NCBI GenBank assembly: GCA_027924645.1
Contig: BSBN01000037.1
Span: 1,178,001-1,242,000, forward strand
Reading direction: 5' to 3'
Length of the DNA: 64,000 nt
DNA from: Cunninghamia lanceolata
Lineage: Eukaryota > Streptophyta > Pinopsida > Cupressales > Cupressaceae
The notes beneath the pieces are model-generated. The model did no database searches, had not been told where the DNA came from, and saw nothing but the letters and a program-made list of their open reading frames with translations. Below are positions 33,246 through 45,082 of this stretch, in pieces. Each line of letters opens with the position of its first letter. Position 1 is the stretch's first letter. The position numbers and the translations under genes were made by a program.

Positions 33246-36200
33246 TGTTGTGATGTTCACAACACGCCCCATTTTGCTCCTTAGCAAAACGAGGACCCCT
33301 GCTGATGTCTTGCTTTTTGCTTCTGCTTGTGTTTTTTCTGCTTTCTGGCAGTCTGGTAAAAATGAAGGTCAGGTGCATCATCATCATGATATTGCATAGG
33401 GTAGGTCATCGTCATGAGGTCTGTTTGTCAAAGTTCATATTTTGTTTCTGTGACCTCATATTTTGAAAGAGCTTGAAATTTCATGCAGGTTTGCCTTTTA
33501 CTTCACTTGAAAATTCGACCATATGTGAAAGTTATGCACGGTCAAAGTCTTGGTCAAACCTGATATTCGCAGGAGCATCATCATTTTATTTTTTATTCTA
33601 AGTCATGTTGACAGGATCATCATGATCTTCGCATTATGCAGCATCATGATATCTTTTAGGAAGGTTATATTATAAACTCGGTTTTGCTAAAGAGCATCAT
33701 CATCATCATATTTAAACCCCCCCCGATAATATCCTGAGGTCCAATTATCATGATGACATTAACTTTAAGTCGAGGTAAGTTCCCCCCGTCGAGCGGCCTT
33801 TGTATCGCGAGCATCATCATGATATCCTTGCATCGCCTGATCTTAAAATATCATGTTGATGGTATAGGATCACCCTGACTTAACAAAATCACCTTCGGCA
33901 TATTTACATGCGCACGTTCAAAACCTATTGGAGGGTCATCATCATGATATTTGCTGGCATTCGAAATATGATGATGACGACGACTTCATATCCTCCTGGT
34001 CTCCCTTTCGCAAGGTCGTCATCATGATATTTGCTGGACTTCGAAATATGATGATGACGGCTTCTTGATCATCATCCTGATCTTTCACAGAACATTCGCT
34101 GAAATTCGCTTAGTGAAGACATCATCATGATAATTTCAAAGGAGGATCATCATCTTCATATCCTCCTGATATCCGTTTGCCGAAATATCCTGATGATCAG
34201 CCTATCTATTAAGAAGGGTTCGATATTACATTTCTCAACAGCATCATCATATTTTGTAATATCACCCTAGCCGAAATATCATGATGACCAACTTATCCTT
34301 GTGCTTCGAAGACAAAGTATCATGATGATGTCATCATGATAAATCGATGAGAAGTAAATATCCTGATGATCAGCATCATCATATTTTACAATATCACCCT
34401 GGCCCGAATATGATGATGACGTCATCATCATTCTTTATCCTGTCCTGATTGTCAAGATCATCATGATCTTGTTTGTTCGCCCGATATTTCGCCAAGTCCT
34501 CCTGCCGATGAAATGCAACCTTTTGAGAACATCCTGATGATCATCATCATCATATTTTTATCCTGATCATGATCATCATCATCACATTTTCCCTTCGGCA
34601 GGATATTTTCCAAACATGATCCGGTTGGCGAAATATCATGATGACGTCATGTTCCAAGTTTAACAAAGGACCCGAATATCATGATGACGTCATCCCGATC
34701 TAATAAACGAAGAACCAATATCCTCCTGATGACCAACAACATCATCATCTTTTCTTTCAGCAGGATATTTTCCAAAACCCCCGATCCGGTTCCCAATTAT
34801 GATGATGATGTCTTCTTCTATGTTCGACAGAAGCTAATATCCTGATGATCATCATCATCATCTTTTTTCCTTCAAACAGGATATATTTTTCAAGCACGAT
34901 CCGGCTCCCGATCATGATGATGACGTCTTATTCCAAGTTCGACACCAGCCGCAAATATGATGATGATCTTCATCATGCTGATTTTTCTCGAGAGGGTTAC
35001 CTTGGCCGCGAAAGGGTCATATTCACTTCATCATCCTGATCATGCCCCTCAGGTAACCCGATAGTGCCACTATCCCCCTGATCTTAACCGAATATGATGA
35101 TGACGTCATCCTTAGCATTTCAATGAAGCCCGAATATCATGATGACGTCACCGTCATCTTCCTCTCCTCGACAGCATGATTATATTCGCATCCTCCTATT
35201 CTTCTTCAACATGATGATGATGATGTTGTAGTTCTTTTCTCCAATGTGCGGAAGTGAATATCATGATGATGAGGTATATCGACTAACCTATTTTTTTGAC
35301 GCACCGACTGCGAATATCATGCCGATGGGCGGGAAATGAAGCGGTGGAGTTTTGAAGTGTTTTTTTGGCGCCTCTGACATTTTTTCAGTCAGCGATGGTT
35401 GACCCATCAATTTTGAGCAGCTTGGGCGCATTTTTGACGCGTTTTGAGTGGATTTTTGATCTGATTTCCGCGATCTTGTGCTGTCACTTGGATTTAAACG
35501 CTTATTCTATTTTCATGCTGTTTTTTTGTCATAAATGGAATACTTATTGCTGGTCTTGTCTTGCAGGCTTGCAGTTGAGGAAGCAGCTGGAAAGTCAATA
35601 CAGTGATCTCATGGAGGCAGAAGATCAGATCTCAGGAGCAAGAAGATAGAGATGAAATGCAAAAGTCAAAGCCATTCAAGTGAAGAGGAAGGTCGCAGCT
35701 GAAGATATTATTGCAAAAGACAGACAAAAGTTATTGCCCAGCTGCTGGAACTTCTCAGAAGGGGCAATATTTCGCCCAGATTTGACCACTGTTCTGAGAT
35801 ATTTTTTGAGAACTGGTTCACCTGCATTTATTGCTGTAACTAGAGGTTTGAACCAGGGGTTCAGTTAGGTTTTTTTGCTGTAGTGAGGACAATCAGGATG
35901 TTATATATTGTGCCTCTCTACACTGTAATACTTTACAACAGGGGCTACACACAGAGATTTTAGGAAAATACAGCAGGATAGCTTAGCATAGTTTAGAGTA
36001 GAAGAAGGAGGTCGCCTGTTTGTCTGCAGTAAGGTGCGCGTGGAATGTCTGGCTGCCTTACTGTATCTGTAAAGCTTGTAAGTTCTCTGTAGTATGATCA
36101 ATGAAACTAAGAGTCATTCTTACATTGTAAATCATGTATGGCTATTCGTTTCTAATGCAATAGAATCTGGAGTTCTGCATCTATCTTCTGAGTGTTCTCC

Positions 36201-36840
36201 TGCTCTTCTTTGTGTTTTGAAATATCTTCTTTGAGAGCTTGCAATTTTAAATGTATGTTTGTGAAAATGCTCAGGACTTACATTTAAGGTTTCTACTGTG
36301 GATTTGATCAGATTACTGTGGTATTTACATAGTGGATAACAGAAACACTTAGATCCTTCGGTAGATTAGATGAAGTATAGATTAGATCTCTCTAACTTTT
36401 CCCAACCCATCTGAATTATCTAGCTAAAAACGCAGAAATCTAAAGGAAATTGTCTCAAATCTGAAGAAGCATGCGTAACAGAGTCTAAGTAGACAGTTTC
36501 CATAAGTACATAAAGAAGGAAGCTGCATAAATCAAAGAAAAACATCTGAAACTTGCAGCACAGTAGCACCTTTATGCAAAGGAATGAAGAGCATTGACCT
36601 ATCTCATGACCTCTTTGCATATTCTTAGGCCAGTAAACCACAGAACAAACCTAAACTACGTAAGGCCCCTTGAACATTACAGCTTCACATTGACCAACTG
36701 AACTTGACCAACCGAACCATTGTAGACTTGGGATTAGTTGAATCACCAAATGATTCCTTCTTGTCTTTCAAGTATAGTTTCAGTTCATGTCATGTGAATT
36801 TTAACTTATTGTTATGATTGCATCAAAACAGTCATCAATA
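33246..36840 (+). repeat. right (3') LTR, 3,595 bp
   Basis: Collinear with the left LTR at an offset of about 8,585 bp. The differences I see are mostly single transitions (for example tgctgaagag/tgctaaagag, ttttgcaata/ttttacaata, gagcggattt/gagtggattt, cttgcgctgt/cttgtgctgt, the terminal CAACA/CAATA) plus homopolymer length changes. The TGACGTCA sites are all retained, at 34,417, 34,642, 34,685, 35,101 and 35,143. Confidence 0.93.
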
Positions 36841-37375
36841 GTACCTTTCTTCCCCTGGATATTTCATGTCAAATGTACCTAAAAGTTGAGCTTTCAGCTC
36901 ACTAATCATGCCCTTGATGTTACTGAAAAACAAGATATCATCCACATACAAGGCAACAATAAGTATATGATCATAATACATTTAATGTAAATATAATGAT
37001 CCTCTCTCCTTACAAAACCCAACTTCAAAACAAATGAATCAAACTTTTGATACCACATCTCGAGAGATTGTTTCAAACCATAAAGAGACTGTTTTAATCT
37101 ACAAACCGAGTGGTCTTTTCCTTTTACGTCAAAACCTGTCAATTGGATTTTTCTATATTGTGGATCTTCTCAAGATATGAGTATGAGGCTGTATCTATTC
37201 ACGAGTTTGATCAATTTCTTCTTGGCTATCTCCCCTAACCTCTTCCACTTGCTTAGAACTCTCTTCTTCTTCTTCCTTTTCTTCCATCTCTCTATCTTCA
37301 AATCCATCATTTTGTTCTTTTTGGTGTGCATTTTCCATCTTAATTTCAAAATGCACTTTTTGATGAGCCCCATAA
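36841..37375 (-). pseudogene. Ty1-copia pol, RT part 5' of the nested insertion
   Basis: On the minus strand, 37,142-36,906 reads TGFDVKGKDHSVCRLKQSLY, GLKQSLEMWYQKFDSFVLKL and then LLPCMWMISCFSV, a damaged form of the copia reverse transcriptase segment G(F).VCKL.KSLYGLKQ..R.WY.KFD and its catalytic LLYVDD box. Upstream (37,375-37,150) is the Glu/Lys-rich linker between integrase and RT. The beginning of RT is missing between them, so the element had an internal deletion before or besides the insertion at GTACC. Confidence 0.82.
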
Positions 37376-37606
37376 TTATATTTTTAATCCATGTTTTTCC
37401 TATTTTTAAGTACCTTCCTGCAGACTCTTTTATCCTTCTTGGACCAAGACTTTATATAATATTTGGATAAACACTACATTAATTATATGATGCTTTAATG
37501 AATACATTGCATGGTTAAAATAGTTATTTTCATATGTAATGTGGTGTGAATAAGTGTGTTTACAATAATCTTTATGATTGGAGATTTCTCTGGGACTAAA
37601 TCCTTC
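37376..37606. other. AT-rich spacer
   Basis: No coding or repeat feature recognised between the copia remnant and the putative gypsy LTR. Confidence 0.4.
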
Positions 37607-38604
37607 CTGTAGCAACCAAGATTACTAACTTGTAGCCAAACCACAAAGTTCCTGCAACCAAAGGGGCTAACTCCTGCAGCAAAAGCATGCAATCACTAAC
37701 AACTATCTAGCAGTGACCTATTCCCTCCATCCAAATAAAGATAAGATGCAAGGGACAACAAGGAGCAATATGCAACAAGTGGCAAAGTACTTACTCTCCA
37801 ATTGAAGACATGTTGAGATTGGTTGACACCAAAATAATAGCTTCCATGTTTCTTGGATGAGTTTGTTCCATCCCAATGTCCTAATCAGAATTCTCTTCTC
37901 TAAGTTGTTTAAGATTTTGTTTCCTAGTTTCATTATGACTCTTTAGGAATAAGAAATTATTTCCTTCTGTAAAGGGAAGTGGATCAGTTAGTTGTTACTT
38001 TCATTAATGTATGAGCTATAAGATGGTGTATATATCTATTTTTGTCCAACATATCTTGATTAAGAACATTTTCCATATGATTATAGTAGATTCTAATTTC
38101 AGTCAATAAAGTAGAGTATCATTTTAGATTGTTTAATTATTCTTGTTCTTAATCTATGGTGAAGAAGCGAATGCATTGATTTGGTAAATTAATCCAGTAC
38201 AAGGAAGGAAATAGTCAACCCAAGTCAGGTACCACTTACAGTAGGCTACCACCTGTTTGTTTTAGTTTCATGTAATCAGGTTTAGATCTTGGAACTAGAT
38301 TTGTTAATTTTGTTTTAGTTATTATTATGCTATAGTTGATAGAAATTATAGCTTATTTGTTGAACTTATAAACTTGCATTCTTTTTTCCTACATTTTAGT
38401 AATTTCCATTTCCTATCTATACACAATTGAATATCTAGTTGTACATACAATACAAAAATCATACTAAGTACCATGTCCCTAGGTTGATAGATTAAATTTA
38501 GCTTGACCTTACTCACTGAGTTGCTTGATTTAGAATGAGTCCATCCATTGGGTTGCATGCATGCCTTAGCTGCATTAGATTTAGTGAGGATTGGTAGAGC
38601 TCAA
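37607..38604 (+). repeat. possible 5' LTR of a Ty3-gypsy remnant
   Basis: The right edge is set by a degenerate primer-site-like sequence, ttggcattttgtctaggatg plus gtgtcaaag (about 38,610-38,638), which resembles the TTGGCGCCgTTGccGGGGATGGTGTCAA context that follows many plant gypsy LTRs; gctcaaca precedes it. The left edge (TGTAGCAACC) is a guess from the TG dinucleotide. The interior includes cagtcaataaagtagag (38,100-38,116), typical of an LTR end region. No second LTR was found. Confidence 0.4.
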
Positions 38605-38814
38605 CATTTTTGGCATTTTGTCTAGGATGGTGTCAAAGCTAAAGAATATTATGGGTTTGCGTTCGTTTATTTCTATTAGCATCGTTTGTTATACTACAAA
38701 TCTACAATAGTAACAGATTTGAAACAAACAATATATCTTCACTAACATTGTGCAAAAAGAGACAATAAAAAGCTCTGATATTGCATGTGGTAGAGAAGAG
38801 ATCCTCTAGGGAGA

Positions 38815-39520
38815 TTTCTTCCAAATGAAGAGAACAATTTAGAAACAAGTGACGAAGTTCAGACATTTTCCATGATTGGAGACACTGCAGACTTAGAGGA
38901 TGTAGCCACTTGGTTTCATGATGCAATGGCTGACAAAGAAGTGGAGAACCCTACTGAAACAATCACTCTTGAATTTCCTATCGTTGACTAGGTACGAGAA
39001 GCCACCATGAAGAATATCCCTCCTTCAGCCTTACCAAACTTCCATGGTATGATTACAGAGGATTCAAACACATTCTTGTTTGAGTTTGATGTCCTTTGTT
39101 GCAGCTATGATTACACCACTGATGCACACAAATTAAATCTCTTCCCAATCACTCTCAAAGATGCTACTTTGAGATGGTTCATGGGATTGGGTAGAGATGT
39201 AGTGGCTAACTGGAGGACTATGAGGGAGAAGTTTCTAGAGAAGCACCAAGATTACTATTGGGGCAGAGACATGCATGGAGATGACATTTTTAGAACGTCA
39301 CAAAAGGAAGATGAGCCCCTCGAAGATTATGTGGAACAATTCCTATTTTGCCTACAAAAGTCTCAGAAATTAGGCTCTCACCAAAGTCACTAAAGTTGGT
39401 ATTTTTGAGAGGAATTAATGAGGAATGAATGGACACATTGGACCTAATAACAAGAGGTGATAATACAAGCAAAAACAAGAACAAAGATAAAATGAAATTT
39501 TGTTTTCTAAAAATAATTGG
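38815..39520 (+). pseudogene. Ty3-gypsy gag fragment
   Basis: Reads DLEDVATWFHDAMADKEVEN, a stop, then from 39,007 MKNIPPSALPNFHGMITEDS, TFLFEFDVLCCSYDYTTDAH, LRWFMGLGRDVVANWRTMRE and EPLEDYVEQFLFCLQKSQ before a frameshift; the next frame continues MDTLDLITRGDNTSKNKNK. This is the retrotransposon gag core (P.F.G....D...FL..FD......T...KL..F...L...A..W....). Downstream, 39,520-40,300 holds only stop-riddled frames; no protease or polymerase is recognisable. Confidence 0.82.
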
Positions 39521-40337
39521 GGTGATACAATGGGAGAAGTAGTTGCAAGACAACTGATGCCTTAATCTGAATTAAGCAACAAGGTTCAACCTTCAACCTC
39601 AAGCACTCGTGCATATTAAACATTTTGCCTCTAAATTGTGAAAGGACCTAAAAGATAGAACAAAGAAACCAGGATGCTTATCTCCTATGTTTAAGGTACT
39701 GGTATAATTATCCATAGTGCCTCTAATGCTGTTAAGACTGTTGTTGGGCTGAGTATATTGCCCCAATGATATAATTCAAGACATTATCGACTTAGAGAAA
39801 TAATATACTATGAGGTATGCCAAGGAGCGATCTATTCCCCAAAAACCTACTTGGCTTGTTATCTAACAAATCAAGAATCTTAAAACCACTTAAAACCCTT
39901 GTTCTATTAACTGGTCTTCCATCAGATTTGATAGTAGCCTCTAATAAGAATTGGAGTCCAATGAATCTGAAAACAATTGTCTCCAAAGAGCCATGGATCC
40001 TAGTTTCGGTGAATATACTTGTAATGGTGAGTTTTGTATATCCATGCCAAATCCCATTTAGATTTGTTTCCCTTTTGCGAGAATGGCATAATGCAATTCC
40101 ATATTGATTAATGATCACCCACGTAAGGTTAAACTAATGTATCAATCAATGAAGGAGGTCTCAATCTAGTCTACAAGCAAACAAGTAGACAGATAAGCTA
40201 ACTATATGCAAGAAGGTTGATAAGAACGTGCAGGTCAAATAATCTATAAAAACATATTTAAAATCATTCAAGCCATTCTAGAATTATGCAGGCTATTACC
40301 AATCGATAAGAGGTACCATTTTCTTGGGGGAAATAAT
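39521..40337. other. unrecognised spacer
   Basis: Open stretches on both strands at 39,792-40,118 do not resemble a known protein. Probably decayed retroelement sequence downstream of the gag. Confidence 0.35.
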
Positions 40338-40428
40338 AGGTGATGCTAAAATGTGAAAACATAAACAAAGCACGTAAACTATTTGATAGAATACCTCAGA
40401 AATGGAATGTATACAAAATGATTCAACA
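40338..40428 (+). pseudogene. PPR-repeat fragment
   Basis: Reads MMLKCENINKARKLFDRIPQ then KWNVYKMIQ, close to the consensus MYAKCG.I..AR.LFD.MP.RNVVSW..MI of plant PLS-class pentatricopeptide repeat proteins (organellar RNA binding). Only about one repeat is visible and the following sequence does not continue the pattern. Confidence 0.5.
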
Positions 40429-40998
40429 TCTCAGTAGATGGTACCAATTCAAAATATCATGCGATGGGGTAACAATAAAAGCATACCTTTCTCTTTTTTT
40501 TTTCTCATATGGGTTGCCATGGCTTAACAACAAATTGAGAGCTTAAGCTCACTTACCTACTACACTACGATGAAATTTTAATTTTTTAAGGGTTGTAACT
40601 GTCCCATAAGTCACTTTCATGACAGCGATTGCCTTTTGAAGAATTTGTTGCATGTAACAGCATCTTTTGAATGTCAACCGCTGCTTTTGGTTTATTTAAT
40701 CATTGCTTATTTAATATACAAATGTTGTGCTTTATTGGTATTAGTTAAAATGAAGTAGGTACCATAGATAGCACGGATATCTTGGTTTGTGTCAGATAGA
40801 ATTCAGAGACAATATTTTCACTGATTTGGATATCTCATTATGAAATCTTTATGTTATCCTAATCTTAAAAGATTTAGATTATCATCCTAAATATAATGCA
40901 ACATTTGAATGTTGAAGCATTTCCTTCCAATTTCTAAGTCTTCTGCTAAATTATTTTTTATTTCTATGATAGGAATTTTAAGAATTGCCAAGTCATCC
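40429..40998. other. unrecognised AT-rich spacer
   Basis: No coding feature; this is the left flank of the solo LTR. Confidence 0.4.
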
Positions 40999-41003
40999 TA
41001 ACT

Positions 41004-43731
41004 TGTAACATCCCGCTACGTAACCCCGAAGGGTAAGAGCCAAAAAGAGCAAGTTAAATTTTTTTTTTACATTAGTAAACAACATACACAGGTTTAGTTG
41101 TCAATTTGATAGATTGATTCTATTCATTTTAAACACCAAAAGAAATGTTCCTAATCTCATCTGATAAAACATGAATCCATAAGCATAAAATACAGGTGGA
41201 TCCGATACCCACACCGAAATCCATAAAGCAATAAAGGAACATCACATTTCTTCTCATTAAATACAATGATTACAACTTCTCTTCTAAGAGAGTTCAATTA
41301 CATAACTGCATATACAATTAAAATGATATATTCCAAAATATGAAATAGGTACATAGCATAGTCTTGAGTATAATACAAAGACTGGATATGTACAATAACT
41401 GAATGAAGTGATGAAGAGAGAGACCATCTCCAACTGGTGCTCCAAAACCTGTTCGCTAGTCCCCAATGGTGGTGGCAACACCTCCCAACCATGTGGACTC
41501 CTAAGAGACCACCCCACCGTGCTCGGAGATAGTCACTAGGCCCAAACGGATGAACAACAACAAGGGGATACAAGATGGCCAACACTCACATCAGACACAG
41601 AGCAGACACGAAGAACAGTGCATACAGTCAAAGTCATAATATAGGTGTACTCATCTAAGTCATAAGTCAGGTACTACTCATGACCGCTAAGGTGCTAGAT
41701 ACTAGAGTGTAATCATATGGAGTGTCATCATATGTGCTCGAAGGGATGGCACACACGGAACCATGTACCTCTCATACAGACGAGGAGACTCAATCATGCC
41801 CGAATCCACGTCCCGCAGACGGATGACTCCATGCCCCACAGACGGATAGGCCTTCTCGTTGCATCCTTAGCCTATACAAGCGCTCAAGGCCATGCACGAG
41901 GTTTAATTATCTTATTAGTGTTTTTACCCCAATGTTTTAGTTTTAGTTATCACTTATTAATGTAACTCTGCTACTAGTTCCCCTAGCAGCCACTTACGGG
42001 CCCTGGGTCCGTAGAGAGCCACTCCAAACGACCACTCTAATACCTAGACCTTGTTCATCTCGTTTGACTAAACGAGGCATTCAAAGGACTAAAAACACTG
42101 AGTTATAAATTTGAAATAGTCAAGATGAAAAATATGGTCTACAAGACCCAAATTCTCGTGGACAGTGTAATTTATTGAAAACGGCCTTTTGCCAGTTCGA
42201 TTAGTTTTGTAATAACTCCAATAACCCCAAAATCTGGTCAATGCACAGTCATTACATCATTCTTGCAACTTACAGTTTAGATCTGTGCATTAGGTTCAAA
42301 CCTGCACTCACGTAGGTGAACCTGAGCAAAACACAGTCCATTTACGGATTCTGATACGTTTATTTAAGCAAGACATAAAAATCCAGTAATTTTTCTAGGC
42401 ATCTTCAGCCTATTTTTTTTTTTAATCTTCAGAATCCAGCTAAGTATTGAAATTTTATTTATTCAATTTCTGCATTTGATTTCAGTATTTAGTTATTCCA
42501 GTCCTAGCTCATCGTTCTGGGGTAAATTTGTTTATCATTGAGATCTACTTAATTCACCTGGGACATTTAGGTAAAGGTTGCATTTATTTCTTTACAAATA
42601 GTAACAGGCAGCATTCATCAAATGGTCAGCCAGGTTCAAACCCCCTCACTATAATAAGGCGCCCCATAACTCCAGATAACATATAAAAGGCTGCACTACA
42701 ACAATTATAAGTTGTATTTGAAGGTGATACATGTTTACGGGTCTTGATGATTGCAGATCAAGTTTATCCCGCACCATGTCTAAGGCTTCCCGTAGCATCA
42801 CCCAACAATTACCCAGAAAAGAAAAAAACATAGATTCCTCAAATCAAGAATCGACGGAACACAACCTTGAAATGATTCACTCCATGCAATTCACTTTAAA
42901 CAACTCTTAATCCAATCTGAACTGTAAATACATAAACCCCACCGCAAAATCCATGCAGATATTTATTCATTCGATTTCTTCCAAACACATCAATTGCAAC
43001 TACCATTTATTTAATTTAGTTTTATTAATCAAATGGGTATTTATAGTCACAGACTACTCTCTCAATCATTACCCTCATAGGAAAATTAAAACAACCAGAA
43101 TTTTTAAATAACAAAGTAAAACCCAAAAAATCAAATACAGATTGGATATTGAAGGCTTATTGATTCGTGTGCTTGCCTAAAAGAAAAGAGAGGCTTATGG
43201 GTGGCAGTTCAACGCCTTTGGTGCAGAGCTGTTATGCTGCATATACTCCACCAAATTGCTCAGCAATCCTATAAACCAGTCCCAATCCCTGAAGGGCCCT
43301 TGCCAACATTCTCTATTATTGCCTTTCCTTTTCCTTAAAATAGGGTGTGCCCTCCATCTCCAAATCTCTTCTCTCCTTCTATCTTTTTCTTGTCTGTCTT
43401 TTTTAAACCCTCTGCCTCTCTCTCCAAAATGCCTTGACTCTCTGTCCATCTGATATTTTCTTAACTCCAAGATATTTTTTTACATTCAAAATTTCCATCT
43501 ACTACTCATGCCACAACATCCATCCTTCGATGTTTCTCAAGAGATATTTTCTACAAAATTTATGTCTCTGCCCACCTCCACATGCCACAACCCCTCAAAG
43601 ATCTCTGATTAATTTGCTTTTAAAAGACCCCTCACTAATGCATTGACTCCTCGGCTTTCTATCAGATATTTTCTGTAATCAATATCTACCAACTCTCAAT
43701 GCCAGCACAGTAACGAGGAAAGGTTGTTACA
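41004..43731. mobile_element. solo LTR, 2,728 bp, TSD TAACT
   Basis: Starts TGTAACATCCCGC and ends GGTTGTTACA, so the termini form the inverted pair TGTAAC..GTTACA. The 5 bp TAACT stands on both sides (40,999-41,003 and 43,732-43,736), which fixes both ends. No gag, protease or polymerase sequence lies inside and I find no internal direct repeat that would indicate two shorter LTRs. This is the expected product of recombination between the two LTRs of a full element. The orientation cannot be fixed. The interior has G+C-richer stretches around 41,480-41,900 and 41,990-42,080. Confidence 0.85.
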
Positions 43732-43736
43732 TAACT

Positions 43737-44955
43737 GCTGTTGTGGCAACACATCACGGGAAACCTGAATGCAAGCCTAGATAAATTTGTTGCTAACTGC
43801 AACCAGTATTGCAGAAGCCAAAACATATAAATTGTTTCATATTGCTGAATGTAGAGAAGGATCAATTGGCAGATCAAGTAAAATAATAGAATGTGAAGGC
43901 ACCAGAGTGCTTGTATCACTTCCAACATTTTTTTAGTGTGACTGTTTCAGGTGCAACCTTTTTGGTTGGCCAAATGAATTTTCATTCATCACATCATTAG
44001 ATGTAAGAATGGTCATTTTTTAATTGGAAAATTTAGTATTACCAGAAAGTAAACCAATTATCGAGATGTCAAGGTCAGCTCATTTCTACCAAAATTTATA
44101 GCCTTTAAATATCCCTATTATTTTACCTTCATCTCCAAGTTCCAAAGCCAACTACTTGCACATTCACTGTGAGAATGGAGGGGCACTACATTTGAGCAAT
44201 GTTGCCTATATAGGATCCAGATTTTTTTGGACACGTTGGATTTGTTCAATTTTTCTTAGACTTCACAATGTGCTCTTTTGTATTGTTAACTCATTGTGTT
44301 AATATTTATTGTAGTCTGATTTTTATTACAGCTAGAAGCGTAACTATAGTGGCAGTACATAGTGGAGTGTAATGGCATGAACGTGTTAACAAAAACTATT
44401 AAAGAGCCTACATGCAAAAAACAATAAAAACTAAAACATAGCCAATCTATATTATAAAATAAAATAACTCATAAGTGAGAAAATAAATTTTAAGTAAATA
44501 AAATAAAGTAAATAGAAGTTCCTGATTCCTCTTCCATAAAAATAAACTAAACATTGTTTAAGATACATATTAAAAATGATATTCAAATAACCCATGAAAT
44601 CAAAATTAAAGTAATTATTTATTTATTTATTTTTTACTATTGAAATTTTAACTCTTAAGTGAAAGTTAAAATAAATAATTATTTCAAAAATATTACTCAC
44701 TAATTTTTTATAAACTATAAATTATAACTTATATTATATTTTTATTCGTTGAACTACATAATTATTTACCATATTACATAATAATTTCAATAATTTTTAA
44801 TTAGCAAAAACATTAATTAAATTTATAAAATTATAAAACTAATAAAATAAATAAACTTATACATTAATACAATTACAAAATAAAAGTAATAAATTAATAA
44901 ATTTGAAAGAAAATATTAAATTAATAAAATTACAAAATTATTAAAATTAGCAATA
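43737..44955. other. spacer, strongly AT-rich from 44,400
   Basis: No gene recognised; from 44,400 to 44,950 the sequence is mostly A/T words such as aaataaaataa and aattataaa. Confidence 0.4.
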
Positions 44956-45082
44956 CCTATCTTTAGAAAAAATTATGTAAAAGACGTTGAGAGATATCAT
45001 TCTCAAGGCACCTATTTTTGAGTGGATCTATGATCTAAATGAAATAGGTGGCGTCTTTTACATAGACTTTTCTAAAGATAGG
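44956..45082. repeat. 127-bp foldback with nested inner stem
   Basis: Arms 44,956-44,986 and 45,052-45,082 are complementary over 31 bp with three adjacent mismatches (cctatctttagaaaa and atgtaaaagacg match exactly). Inside, cacctattt (45,009-45,017) pairs with aaataggtg (45,042-45,050). As RNA it would form a long hairpin; as DNA it could be a small MITE. No duplicated flanking bases are obvious. Confidence 0.75.

Larger units (their letters stand above)
24660..36840 (+). mobile_element. non-autonomous Ty3-gypsy-like LTR retrotransposon, gag-protease only
   Basis: Structure: left LTR 24,660-28,256, primer binding site near 28,263, one gag-protease frame 28,289-32,254, about 1 kb of untranslated sequence, right LTR 33,246-36,840, flanked by GTACC. 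LTR ends are TGTTG..CAACA (right copy ends in CAATA, one change). The LTRs differ at only about a dozen positions by eye in 3.6 kb, so insertion is recent relative to everything around it. There is no reverse transcriptase, RNase H or integrase in the 4,989-bp internal region, so mobilisation would need enzymes from another element. The architecture corresponds to the TR-GAG/LARD class, but with very large LTRs. Confidence 0.93.

Noticed and set aside
24660..36840. Reading the two 3.6-kb copies as a host segmental duplication
   Set aside because: The TG..CA ends, GTACC on both outer sides, the primer site and the gag-protease frame between them show they are LTRs.
39792..40118. Overlapping open frames on both strands
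   Set aside because: Neither resembles a protein family, and they lie in decayed retroelement sequence.
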